Assembly: GCA_934247115.1 (NCBI GenBank)
Contig: CAKQIY010000067.1
Span: 1-6,912 of the forward strand
Source of the DNA: an uncultured Coprococcus sp.
GTDB taxonomy: Bacteria > Bacillota > Clostridia > Lachnospirales > Lachnospiraceae
Length of the DNA: 6,912 bases
Direction of reading: 5' to 3'
A program made the translations under genes and the position numbers. Shown here piece by piece: positions 1 to 5,724 of the stretch. The first letter of the stretch is position 1, and every line of letters starts with the position of its first letter. Below the pieces are notes generated by a model. That model saw nothing but the letters and a program-made list of their open reading frames with translations, did not search any database and was not told the DNA's origin.

Positions 1-180
1 TCCTGCATACTGCTGGTTCTGCTGCTGGCCATACTGTCCTGCATACTGCTGGTTCTGCTGCTGGCCATACTGTCCTGTATACTGCTGGTTCTGCTGCTGG
101 CCATACTGTTCTGCATACTGCTGGTTCTGCTGCTGGCCATACTGTTCTGCATACTGCTGATTCTGCTGCTGACCATACTG
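1..180 (-). repeat. Five in-frame 36-bp tandem repeats
   Basis: Units lie at 1-36, 37-72, 73-108, 109-144 and 145-180, head to tail with no spacers. Units 1-36 and 37-72 are identical. The 73-108 unit differs from them by one base (an Ala to Thr codon change) and the 109-144 unit by one (Gly to Glu). The 145-180 unit, nearest the start codon, carries two further changes. A degenerate partial sixth copy follows at 181-205. Each unit is exactly 12 codons, so copy-number change keeps the reading frame. The array continues off the left edge, so total copy number is unknown. Confidence 0.95.
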
Positions 181-228
181 TCCATCAAACTGTGGATTCT
201 GCTGGTCATTCATCTTGTTATCACTCAT
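1..228 (-). CDS. N-terminal part of a Q/Y/G/N-rich tandem-repeat protein (runs off the left edge)
   Basis: The product is not recognised; only the first 76 codons are present and the frame is still open at base 1. It starts MSDNKMNDQQNPQFDGQYG and then repeats a 12-residue unit (Q-Y-A-E/G-Q-Y-G-Q-Q-Q-N-Q) five times. No signal peptide or membrane segment lies in the visible part. Low-complexity, hydrophilic Gln/Tyr/Gly leaders of this kind occur in Firmicutes in front of small membrane or zinc-ribbon domains, so the functional domain probably lies to the left of the window; this is inference. The ATG at 228-226 is chosen because a purine-rich AGGG element (240-237) sits 8 bases before it and a likely promoter lies at 321-293. 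The downstream ATG at codon 6 has no better ribosome binding site. The gene follows hflX in the same direction, but the 168-bp gap suggests its own transcription. Confidence 0.75.
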   Translation of the reverse strand, partial: MSDNKMNDQQNPQFDGQYGQQQNQQYAEQYGQQQNQQYAEQYGQQQNQQYTGQYGQQQNQQYAGQYGQQQNQQYAG

Positions 229-292
229 CTTTCTTTCCCTTTCTTTACTTTCGCACGTGGTTTCCCACTACATACCATACCTTCCATAACCC

Positions 293-321
293 AATTTACA
301 TAAATAATTACAAAATGTAAA
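293..321 (-). promoter_or_regulatory. Candidate sigma-A promoter for the repeat-protein gene
   Basis: On the minus strand, TTTACA (321-316) is followed after 17 bases by TAAATT (298-293). The start of transcription would be near 286, giving a leader of about 58 bases before the ATG at 228. The -10 match is only moderate and the whole spacer is AT-rich, so chance matches are possible. A second TTTACA at 351-346 lacks a properly spaced -10. Confidence 0.45.
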
Positions 322-358
322 CCTTTTTAAAAATGTTTTATAATATGTAAAGAACCTA

Positions 359-379
359 AAATGTCACGTTATGACATTT
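359..379. promoter_or_regulatory. Perfect 8-bp dyad between hflX and the repeat-protein gene
   Basis: AAATGTCA (359-366) and TGACATTT (372-379) form a perfect inverted repeat with a 5-base centre. It begins 18 bases after the hflX stop codon and is centred about 83 bases upstream of the predicted start of the repeat-gene transcript. It may be a regulator-binding operator or a weak hairpin at the end of hflX mRNA. It is AT-rich and is not followed by a T-run in the minus direction (TAGGTTCTTT), so it is a poor intrinsic terminator. Confidence 0.4.
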
Positions 380-396
380 CAGGCTGCTTTAATATC

Positions 397-1722
397 TCAA
401 TATTCATCCTCTTCTTCATCCGCCAGTCCAAGTTTTCCAAGTATGGAATTCGGAACATATGCCTCTATGAATATGCCATCATCCAGATATTCCTCTGTCT
501 TTATCTCTCCGTACTTGTGTATCAGACCGGTAAGCCCTGCTTCAGCATATTCAAATGTATGCCGGATATATGTCTTCTGATTCCTAAGAATCTCTTCTAT
601 CGCATCGGCAAGTTCTTCAAGGCCCTGTCCTGTTTCAGCGGATATATACAGAGTTCTGTCAGCTCTCAGATCCCTGACTCCCACCAGATCATCTCTGGAT
701 ATCTTATCTATCTTGTTAAATACAGTTATAATAGGTTTCCCAGAATCCTCATCTATCTTGAGCTGCTTCAGCGTCCTGTACACAGTCTCCATGTTCTTAT
801 CCCAGTTAGGATCTGACGCATCCACAACATGAAGTATGACATCACAATACCTTGCCTCCTCAAGAGTAGATCCGAAAGCCTCTATCAAGTGATGTGGAAG
901 CTTCCTTATGAATCCTACCGTATCCGTAAGAAGTATATTTTGCCCGCCGGGCAGCTTATATCCTCTTGTGGTTGGATCAAGTGTAGCAAACAGCTTATCC
1001 TCCTGCAGAACCCCCGCTCCAGTCATGGCATTGAGCAGGGTAGACTTGCCTGCATTGGTATATCCAACTATACCTACAACAGGAACAGCACTTCGCTGTC
1101 GCTGCTTCCTCTGCTGCTGACGCTGTGCCTCCACATTCCGCAGCTCGGCCTTCAGTCTCGATATCCTGTCTCTTATAACTCGTCTGTCTATCTCAAGCTT
1201 CTTTTCTCCTGGACCTCTGGTTCCTATTCCTCCTCCTAGTCTCGACAGGGAATCTCTCATTCCAACAAGCCTGGTAGCCCTGAATTTGAGCTGGGCAAGT
1301 TCAACCTGAAGCTTGCCCTCATAGCTTCCGGCATGGGCTGCAAATATATCAAGTATAACCATGGTCCTGTCCATGACCTTTATATCCAGTGCATCCTGAA
1401 GATTCATGAGCTGGGCAGGCGAGAGTTCATCGTCACAGCACACTCCTGTGGCACCAAGCTCATATATCATATCCCGAAGCTCCTCCACCTTGCCTCTTCC
1501 GAGGTAGAGATCTCCGGCGATCCTATCCCTGTTCTGAACAAGTCGTCCAACAACCTCCGCACCAGCTGTGTCGATAAGCTCAGTCAACTCGTCAAGAGAC
1601 GCCTGTATCTCCAGTGATACCTCATTCTGTGTATACCCACCTGTATCTGCGGCAAATATTATTATCTTTTCCTGTATCTTCTCTGCTTCCAGATCGTATA
1701 CTGTACTCTTTTTCTCAGCCAT
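397..1722 (-). CDS. hflX: GTPase HflX, ribosome-associated
   Basis: HflX binds the 50S subunit and splits stalled or heat-damaged ribosomes in a GTP-dependent way; it acts in the cytoplasm. Residues below count from the ATG at 1722 (441 aa). The HflX N-terminal domain covers about 20-200, including the glycine-rich GGGIGTRGPGEKKLE segment at 163-177; the usual GETKLE is GEKKLE here. A long helical, Gln/Arg-rich linker leads into the G domain: GYTNAGKS (G1, 220-227), DPTTR (G2, 249-253), DTVGF (G3, 267-271), NKID (G4, 336-339) and SAETG (G5, 361-365). The C-terminus is a short domain ending in an acidic EEEDEY tail. An in-frame ATG at 1758 would overlap the upstream gene; the ATG at 1722 is preferred because GAGGTG (1733-1728) lies 5 bases before it. 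The gene follows the transpeptidase stop by 16 bp, so the two are very probably co-transcribed. All GTPase motifs are intact. Confidence 0.95.
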   Translation of the reverse strand: MAEKKSTVYDLEAEKIQEKIIIFAADTGGYTQNEVSLEIQASLDELTELIDTAGAEVVGRLVQNRDRIAGDLYLGRGKVEELRDMIYELGATGVCCDDELSPAQLMNLQDALDIKVMDRTMVILDIFAAHAGSYEGKLQVELAQLKFRATRLVGMRDSLSRLGGGIGTRGPGEKKLEIDRRVIRDRISRLKAELRNVEAQRQQQRKQRQRSAVPVVGIVGYTNAGKSTLLNAMTGAGVLQEDKLFATLDPTTRGYKLPGGQNILLTDTVGFIRKLPHHLIEAFGSTLEEARYCDVILHVVDASDPNWDKNMETVYRTLKQLKIDEDSGKPIITVFNKIDKISRDDLVGVRDLRADRTLYISAETGQGLEELADAIEEILRNQKTYIRHTFEYAEAGLTGLIHKYGEIKTEEYLDDGIFIEAYVPNSILGKLGLADEEEDEY

Positions 1723-1726
1723 CAAT

Positions 1727-1734
1727 CCACCTCT
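1727..1734 (-). promoter_or_regulatory. Ribosome binding site that fixes the hflX start
   Basis: AGAGGTGG on the minus strand, 4 bases before the ATG at 1722-1720 and just after the TGA (1741-1739) of the upstream gene. No comparable element precedes the alternative ATG at 1758, which lies inside the upstream coding region. Confidence 0.7.
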
Positions 1735-1738
1735 ATGA

Positions 1739-3154
1739 TCACTTAACAATCTTGACATTCACTGTATGATACTCTGATCTATTGCCGCCGCTATCCCTTG
1801 CACAGCAGACAACGGTATATGTTCCTGCTTCTTCCTTAACATTGTTGACAGCTACACATATTACATTCTCCTCCAGCTTTGACACATCTGTTCCATCAAG
1901 TCTGTGTCCATTGCCGTCTGTTGCAACCGCTGTCTTAATGATGGTATCTCCATCCTGGGCACTTATATATGAAGCAACAAGCTGGGCAAGCTCCTCTCCC
2001 TGACCTGAATAATTCTCAACAGTGAGTTCTTCAGGAATTCTGGTTATGACTGGAGCCTCGCCATCCTTGACTGTTATGGTTATGCTCTTGCTTATCTCTT
2101 TTCCTCCGTCCATGAAACTATATGTGATGTTATACTGTCCTGTTTTGCTATTATCAACAGTTCCCTCTACCTTAAGCTGATCCGTCACATCCTCTCTGCT
2201 AGAATTGAACGCCCATATTCCAGCCATGGTATCATAGTTCTCTCCCAGATCTATGCTATGACTCTCAGCTCCGTATATCACTGCTTTTCCGGTGGTTGGA
2301 TTCTCCTCTACCATGTCCGTTGGATCCCATCCCTGCTCATCTGTATTCTCAAGCTTTGTGACCGGAACAGGTCTTCCAAGCGGTCCATAATAATCACTGT
2401 CAAATATATCTACATATGTTCCTGCTTCGCAGTTCTCATATATCCACTTGGTATCAGCCACACACAATCTCACACAGCCCAGAGACGCACCGGTTCCAAG
2501 CTTGTTGAACTCCCATGTCTCAAGGGAATCCTTGGTCGTGTCAAGATAGGGAACTGAATGGAACAGAGTGTCTCCATCTATCTGTGATACGTACTGGCCA
2601 TAGCAATCGTCAAAGAGCGCAAGCCAGTCCCACTTGAGCTGTATGTTGAACAAACCTGTAGGAGTCTCTCCTATAGGAGATACCGAACATCTCATAGCCT
2701 TTACAGGAACTGTGTAATAACCTGCAGCATCCAGGGTATATATGGTCACTATGTTCTCCTGTCTGTTGATCTTGATGGCATATGGATATCCATTATCCTC
2801 AAGATCATCTCCATTGTAATTGTCTGTCTTCTCCGTCTCTGGGACCTCTATATCCTTATACTTCACATCACCCACGACCATCAGTGGTGCAGCCGCCTCA
2901 GTCGATCCAGCCTCTGCTGAATCCTGTGATGTAGTATTATCCGCCTCAGTGACGCCATCATCGCCAGCAGGCGCCCCTGTTGGCACTGTTTCACCCTTCT
3001 CTATACTGTTCAACTTATCCTTCAACCTGTGATTATTTATGCCAAGGCATATGACTATCACCAGCAGGATCAGAGCAACCGCGTAAATAACTATTTTTTC
3101 TACATCATATCTTGCTGTGTTTTTCTTTTTTCTATTATTTTCCATATCATCCAT
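1739..3154 (-). CDS. Membrane-anchored L,D-transpeptidase-like (YkuD) protein with C-terminal Ig-like repeats
   Basis: A 471-residue protein predicted to sit outside the membrane on one N-terminal anchor. Residues 1-19 are charged, 20-38 form one hydrophobic helix (VALILLVIVICLG), and 50-95 are a low-complexity Thr/Ala/Glu/Asp linker. A YkuD domain covers about 123-252, with His199 (LFHS) and the catalytic-Cys motif GASLGCVR (Cys227). In most YkuD enzymes the motif is SHGC; Leu stands in the His position here. The family forms 3-3 crosslinks in peptidoglycan or attaches proteins to it; which applies cannot be told. Residues about 292-364 and 366-471 look like two Ig-like/DUF5011-type modules, each ending in an ITV or VNV strand. 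Start: ATG 3154 has only a weak GAAAG close by, and the in-frame ATG at 3145 (MENNRKKK) is about equally plausible; either keeps the anchor. It is first in the unit with hflX and has a good promoter at 3251-3223. Confidence 0.88.
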   Translation of the reverse strand: MDDMENNRKKKNTARYDVEKIVIYAVALILLVIVICLGINNHRLKDKLNSIEKGETVPTGAPAGDDGVTEADNTTSQDSAEAGSTEAAAPLMVVGDVKYKDIEVPETEKTDNYNGDDLEDNGYPYAIKINRQENIVTIYTLDAAGYYTVPVKAMRCSVSPIGETPTGLFNIQLKWDWLALFDDCYGQYVSQIDGDTLFHSVPYLDTTKDSLETWEFNKLGTGASLGCVRLCVADTKWIYENCEAGTYVDIFDSDYYGPLGRPVPVTKLENTDEQGWDPTDMVEENPTTGKAVIYGAESHSIDLGENYDTMAGIWAFNSSREDVTDQLKVEGTVDNSKTGQYNITYSFMDGGKEISKSITITVKDGEAPVITRIPEELTVENYSGQGEELAQLVASYISAQDGDTIIKTAVATDGNGHRLDGTDVSKLEENVICVAVNNVKEEAGTYTVVCCARDSGGNRSEYHTVNVKIVK

Positions 3155-3222
3155 TTCTTTCTATATATAATATATTTGTAATCTAGTATGCATTATTTTC
3201 TGCTTTTTAATCGTTACACTTT

Positions 3223-3251
3223 AACATAACATTTTATACTGTGGGTGTCAA
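3223..3251 (-). promoter_or_regulatory. Sigma-A promoter for the transpeptidase-hflX unit
   Basis: Minus strand TTGACA (3251-3246, consensus), 17-base spacer, TATGTT (3228-3223) preceded by TGT, an extended -10 arrangement. Predicted start near 3216 with a leader of about 60 bases. It diverges from the pump promoter at 3308-3335, so the two sets share a compact control region. Confidence 0.6.
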
Positions 3252-3286
3252 AAGTATTATTTATTTGTCGAATAAACATTTTTCTT

Positions 3287-3304
3287 GGAAATTCCTCAAA
3301 TTCC
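3287..3304. promoter_or_regulatory. Palindrome and direct repeat just upstream of the pump promoter
   Basis: GGAAATTCC (3287-3295) is a 9-base palindrome, and its AAATTCC half recurs at 3298-3304 with a 9-bp period. The pair ends 3 bases before the -35 element of the MATE promoter and lies between the two divergent promoters, a place where an operator is common. No known operator consensus is recognised. Confidence 0.25.
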
Positions 3305-3307
3305 ACA

Positions 3308-3335
3308 TTGACTTTATACGGAACTGTTGTACAAT
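3308..3335 (+). promoter_or_regulatory. Sigma-A promoter for the MATE pump gene
   Basis: TTGACT (3308-3313), 16-base spacer, TACAAT (3330-3335); each hexamer matches consensus at 5 of 6 positions. Predicted start near 3342, with a leader of about 33 bases carrying AAGGAGG at 3358-3364. Confidence 0.65.
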
Positions 3336-3374
3336 CGAATATCAGGCGTCAAAAATTAAGGAGGTTTATTATAT

Positions 3375-4721
3375 ATGAAAGATCTGACAATCGGAAAGCC
3401 AATGAAAGTCATATGGTTATTTGCTGTTCCTATGATACTGGGACAGATCGCACAGCAGTTATACAGCTTTACAGACTCAGCGATCGTGGGCAACTACGTA
3501 AGCTCACAGGCACTCGCCGCAGTTGGTGCAACCTCAGTCATTTCGAATATGATAATAGGCTTCCTCAACAGCGGAACCATGGGACTTGCCATCCCTATAG
3601 CCAAATACTATGGTGCAAAGGACTATCACAATATGAGAAGATGTATCGGTGCATCGGCCATCATGACACTGCTGGCATCCATTGTCCTGACAGTTCTGAG
3701 TCTCATCTTTATAAGACCTATCCTGGTACTTCTCAAAACACCGGACGACATACTGGATATGGCAGCAAGCTACGTTATAATCATAATCATTGGAATCATA
3801 TTCTGTTCATTATATAATCTGTGCGCCAACATACTGCGTGCAGTCGGAGACAGCAAGACGCCCCTTATATTCCTCGGTATATCAGTTGTACTCAACATCG
3901 TTCTGGATCTTCTTTTCATAAGAGCATTTGACATGGGAGTACGGGGTGCAGCCATTGCCACAGATATATCACAGGCGCTGGCGGGCATACTTGCCCTGAT
4001 CTATATACTTGTGAAGGCCAAGCATCTGATTCCGGAGAAGGATGAATACTCCGTAGAGAAGAGTGACCGGTCAGACCTCATACAGTCCGCACTTGCCATG
4101 GGATTTATGAGCTGTATAGTGAACATTGGTACAGTTATACTTCAGAGAGCCATCAATGGACTCGGAACTGATATAGTAACAGCCCACACAGCAGCACGAA
4201 AGATATTTGATATCCTCATGTTCATGTTATATATAGTAGGAAATGCCGTGACAACATTTGTAAGCCAGAATATGGGCGCGGGCAGATACGACAGAGTACA
4301 TCAGGGTGTGAGGGCGGCGATCATCATAAACACGATCATCACCACTATCATGATCATATTCGGCTGGCTGCTCAGTCCGGCACTTATAAAGCTGGTTGCA
4401 GGTACATCTGCCAGTGCCATCATAGATCCGGCCGTGAGATATGTAAGGATCGGCGTTACATGCTTCTATGTACTTGGGCCTCTGTTCGTACTGAGATGTG
4501 CCATGCAGGGAATGGGCCGTAAGATCGTTCCGGTCATGTCATCCACTATAGAGATGGTCGGCAAGATACTTGCAGTTATGATCCTCACTCCAAGACTTGG
4601 ATATCTGGGTGTCACCATCACAGAACCTATTACCTGGTTCTGCTGTACACTGATGCTCTCCATAATGTATCTCACAACCCCTGTGGAGAAGCTGGTCGAG
4701 AAGAGACGCGCTGCAAACTGA
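3375..4721 (+). CDS. MATE-family multidrug/cation efflux transporter
   Basis: A 448-residue integral membrane protein, normal for a family that exports drugs or organic cations across the inner membrane in exchange for sodium ions or protons. Hydrophobic stretches fit the usual twelve membrane helices in two homologous halves. The first-helix signature is at 17-40 (AVPMILGQIAQQLYSFTD followed by AIVG), a loop RAVGDSKTPL at 155-164 has the typical MATE form, and the second half has QNMGAGRYDRV at 298-308 and GMGRKIVPV at 379-387. A charged stretch near 219-234 is the central cytoplasmic loop. The start is fixed by a strong AAGGAGG (3358-3364), 10 bases before the ATG. It is transcribed alone, divergently from the transpeptidase gene, and ends before a hairpin at 4765-4794. 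The substrate cannot be read from sequence; no local regulator gene is present. Confidence 0.93.
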   Translation: MKDLTIGKPMKVIWLFAVPMILGQIAQQLYSFTDSAIVGNYVSSQALAAVGATSVISNMIIGFLNSGTMGLAIPIAKYYGAKDYHNMRRCIGASAIMTLLASIVLTVLSLIFIRPILVLLKTPDDILDMAASYVIIIIIGIIFCSLYNLCANILRAVGDSKTPLIFLGISVVLNIVLDLLFIRAFDMGVRGAAIATDISQALAGILALIYILVKAKHLIPEKDEYSVEKSDRSDLIQSALAMGFMSCIVNIGTVILQRAINGLGTDIVTAHTAARKIFDILMFMLYIVGNAVTTFVSQNMGAGRYDRVHQGVRAAIIINTIITTIMIIFGWLLSPALIKLVAGTSASAIIDPAVRYVRIGVTCFYVLGPLFVLRCAMQGMGRKIVPVMSSTIEMVGKILAVMILTPRLGYLGVTITEPITWFCCTLMLSIMYLTTPVEKLVEKRRAAN

Positions 4722-4725
4722 TATC

Positions 4726-4739
4726 GACAATCCGTTGTC
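4726..4739 (+). other. Small hairpin just after the MATE stop
   Basis: GACAA-TCCG-TTGTC, a 5-bp stem with a 4-base loop, starts 4 bases after the TGA at 4719-4721. It is short and has no T-run. It may contribute to the 3' end of the pump mRNA or be coincidental. Confidence 0.25.
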
Positions 4740-4764
4740 TAACGAGCGTATCCTCAGCACAAAA

Positions 4765-4794
4765 AGACCAGTTGGTTTTAATTCCAACTGGTCT
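4765..4794. terminator. Intrinsic terminator, best oriented for the minus-strand RNA gene and shared with MATE
   Basis: AGACCAGTTGG (4765-4775) and CCAACTGGTCT (4784-4794) form a perfect 11-bp stem with an 8-base loop. On the minus strand the stem runs straight into a T-run (TCTTTTTGTG, ending at 4761), a textbook intrinsic terminator. On the plus strand the following sequence is only T-enriched (AGTATTAGTTTATTCATTTTT), so it should end pump transcripts less sharply. It closes two convergent transcripts. Confidence 0.85.
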
Positions 4795-5179
4795 AGTATT
4801 AGTTTATTCATTTTTCAAATATTGAAGTATCTGATCAAACTATCTGAATGCTTCCACACATGCCATATATCTTTTCACTATATTCTAAATATCTATGAAA
4901 AAATTCGTTGTGCCTAGAGATTAAACTTACCGGAATATCAACTATCAGGGTACGAATTGCATCTACTCATAACATGCACTGCATGAACTTGTATATGTAC
5001 CAACCTCTTATAAGCACTGGTCTTATAATATGTGATATGACATGATGCCCTTGAAACACCACTCATATCTTGTGTTGTGAACAATCACGATGGATCAAAT
5101 CTGGTATCAAATACCTGCGTCCTGGCACTTCAATCATGCTATATACAGCATCTACATGTGGACTGATTCAAGATTTATC

Positions 5180-5257
5180 TTAAAGGCATCTCGTGTGGAA
5201 ACAACTTCCCAGCTCTGATTTACCATCATGATAAAAATGTTCTTCAATTGTCTCCAA
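5180..5257 (-). CDS. Possible 25-codon reading frame with a strong ribosome binding site, inside the RNA gene
   Basis: On the minus strand AAAGGAGGAGG (5273-5263) lies 5 bases before a TTG at 5257-5255, which opens a 25-residue frame ending at TAA 5182-5180 (translation METIEEHFYHDGKSELG then SCFHTRCL). The ribosome binding site is the strongest in the 1-kb interval. However the start codon is weak, the peptide matches nothing I know, and purine-rich GGAGGAGG can equally be a structural element of the RNA. Listed only as a possibility. Confidence 0.15.
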   Translation of the reverse strand: METIEEHFYHDGKSELGSCFHTRCL

Positions 5258-5439
5258 CGGAACCTCCTCCTTTCGTGAACTTGTACCACGGATTTCTGTT
5301 TCCTGCGCACCATGTGTAAAGTCTTTTTCACGATTCTATAAATCTTTGAGATAACTTCGTACATGTTATGTGTCACGGGTGACAATCTATGGTGTGCCAT
5401 CTGTATCTTTTTCAAATGGCCGTTCTTTAATGTATCTTT

Positions 5440-5468
5440 ATTATACATGATGCAAGGCAAATCGTCAA
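5440..5468 (-). promoter_or_regulatory. Strong sigma-A promoter with upstream A/T tract, driving the RNA gene
   Basis: Minus strand TTGACG (5468-5463), exactly 17 bases, TATAAT (5445-5440): 11 of 12 consensus positions, the best promoter in the window. An A/T run (5478-5467, AAAAAATATATT) directly precedes the -35, like an UP element. Predicted start near 5433. No ribosome binding site or convincing start codon follows. Confidence 0.75.
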
Positions 5469-5660
5469 TATATTTTTTGACAATTTATTGATTTTATCAT
5501 CATTGTTGTTGCGTTTTGTTTATAAATTGTGTTTTATGTATATAATTGTGTGAATATTATACACATTTTGTCTGTTTATTCTCTATACTTACGATACAAT
5601 CGGTCTTATCTGCCACCATTTTTTCAATACAATACAGCAGGAGTAGAAATCTTTTCATAA
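5469..5660. other. AT-rich spacer without a gene
   Basis: Between the RNA promoter and the alaA terminator no reading frame with a ribosome binding site is seen on either strand. The only structure noted is an inverted repeat TGTGT (5547-5551) and ACACA (5561-5565) with a 9-base AT centre, about 80 bases upstream of the RNA-gene -35 element. Its role, if any, is unknown. Confidence 0.5.
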
Positions 5661-5698
5661 AAATAACAGGAGTCCTATATATAAGACTCCTGTTATTT
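5661..5698 (-). terminator. Intrinsic terminator of the aminotransferase gene
   Basis: AAATAACAGGAGTC (5661-5674) and GACTCCTGTTATTT (5685-5698) form a perfect 14-bp stem with a 10-base AT loop. It lies 26 bases after the alaA stop at 5725. In the minus direction the stem leads into a short T-run (GTTATTTTTATG). It also insulates the RNA gene from alaA readthrough. Confidence 0.85.
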
Positions 5699-5724
5699 GA
5701 CATTTTATATTAGTGCCTGATATT

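Larger units (their letters stand above)
4761..5433 (-). ncRNA. Candidate large structured non-coding RNA, about 670 nt
   Basis: A near-consensus promoter (5468-5440) and a strong terminator (4794-4761) bound a region with no credible protein gene: all minus-strand frames contain scattered stops. Local stem-loops, 5' to 3': 5420-5396 (GCCAT/ATGGC), 5384-5371 (TGTCA/TGACA), 5369-5351 (ATAAC/GTTAT), 5235-5219 (7 bp, one G-U, loop TGA), 5184-5167 (7 bp, loop TAAA), 5151-5136 (ATGCT/AGCAT), 5115-5103 (GGTAT/ATACC, loop TTG), 5088-5077 (GTGA/TCAC), 5069-5034 (7 bp GATATGA/TCATATC, a small bulge, then 5 more pairs), 5028-5008 (TTATAAG/CTTATAA), 5001-4949 (GGTAC/GTACC) enclosing 4985-4973 (CATGC/GCATG), 4902-4871 (7 bp plus inner ATATT/AATAT) and 4826-4814 (TTCAA/TTGAA). 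Size and ornate folding recall ROOL, GOLLD or OLE RNAs, ROOL being nearest in length; no class motif is recognised. The alternative is a heavily decayed gene or untranslated AT-rich spacer with chance pairing. Confidence 0.6.

Noticed and set aside
1..180. CRISPR array, because the repeats are 36 bp long
   Set aside because: Units are directly adjacent with no spacers, are exact multiples of three and stay in frame with a start codon and ribosome binding site.
361..816. Plus-strand frames of 69-151 codons opposite hflX, the transpeptidase and alaA genes
   Set aside because: They lie on the opposite strand of clearly conserved genes, lack ribosome binding sites and have no recognisable motifs.
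1723..1758. Earlier hflX start at 1758
   Set aside because: It would overlap the transpeptidase end and has no good ribosome binding site, whereas GAGGTG correctly precedes the ATG at 1722.
4809..5335. A decayed protein gene or transposase remnant on the minus strand
   Set aside because: One frame gives protein-like stretches separated by stops (5335-5183, 5167-5063, 4966-4838), but none contains a motif I can assign, and the joins are arbitrary. The dense stem-loops and clean promoter and terminator fit an RNA gene better. It remains the main alternative.
4761..5433. Firm assignment of the RNA candidate to ROOL, GOLLD or OLE
   Set aside because: Only length and stem density point that way. 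I do not recognise a diagnostic sequence, and a covariance-model search is needed.
5152..5460. 102-codon minus-strand frame in the 1-kb interval
   Set aside because: Its ATG lies between the -35 and -10 of the strong promoter, so that promoter cannot express it from there. The internal ATGs, such as 5400, have no ribosome binding site; the translation is rich in Arg/Lys/Met/His and matches no family I know.
5547..5565. TGTGT-N9-ACACA as a Rex, Crp/Fnr or ArgR site
   Set aside because: The arms are short, the spacing does not fit the consensus of those regulators, and such repeats are expected by chance in AT-rich DNA.
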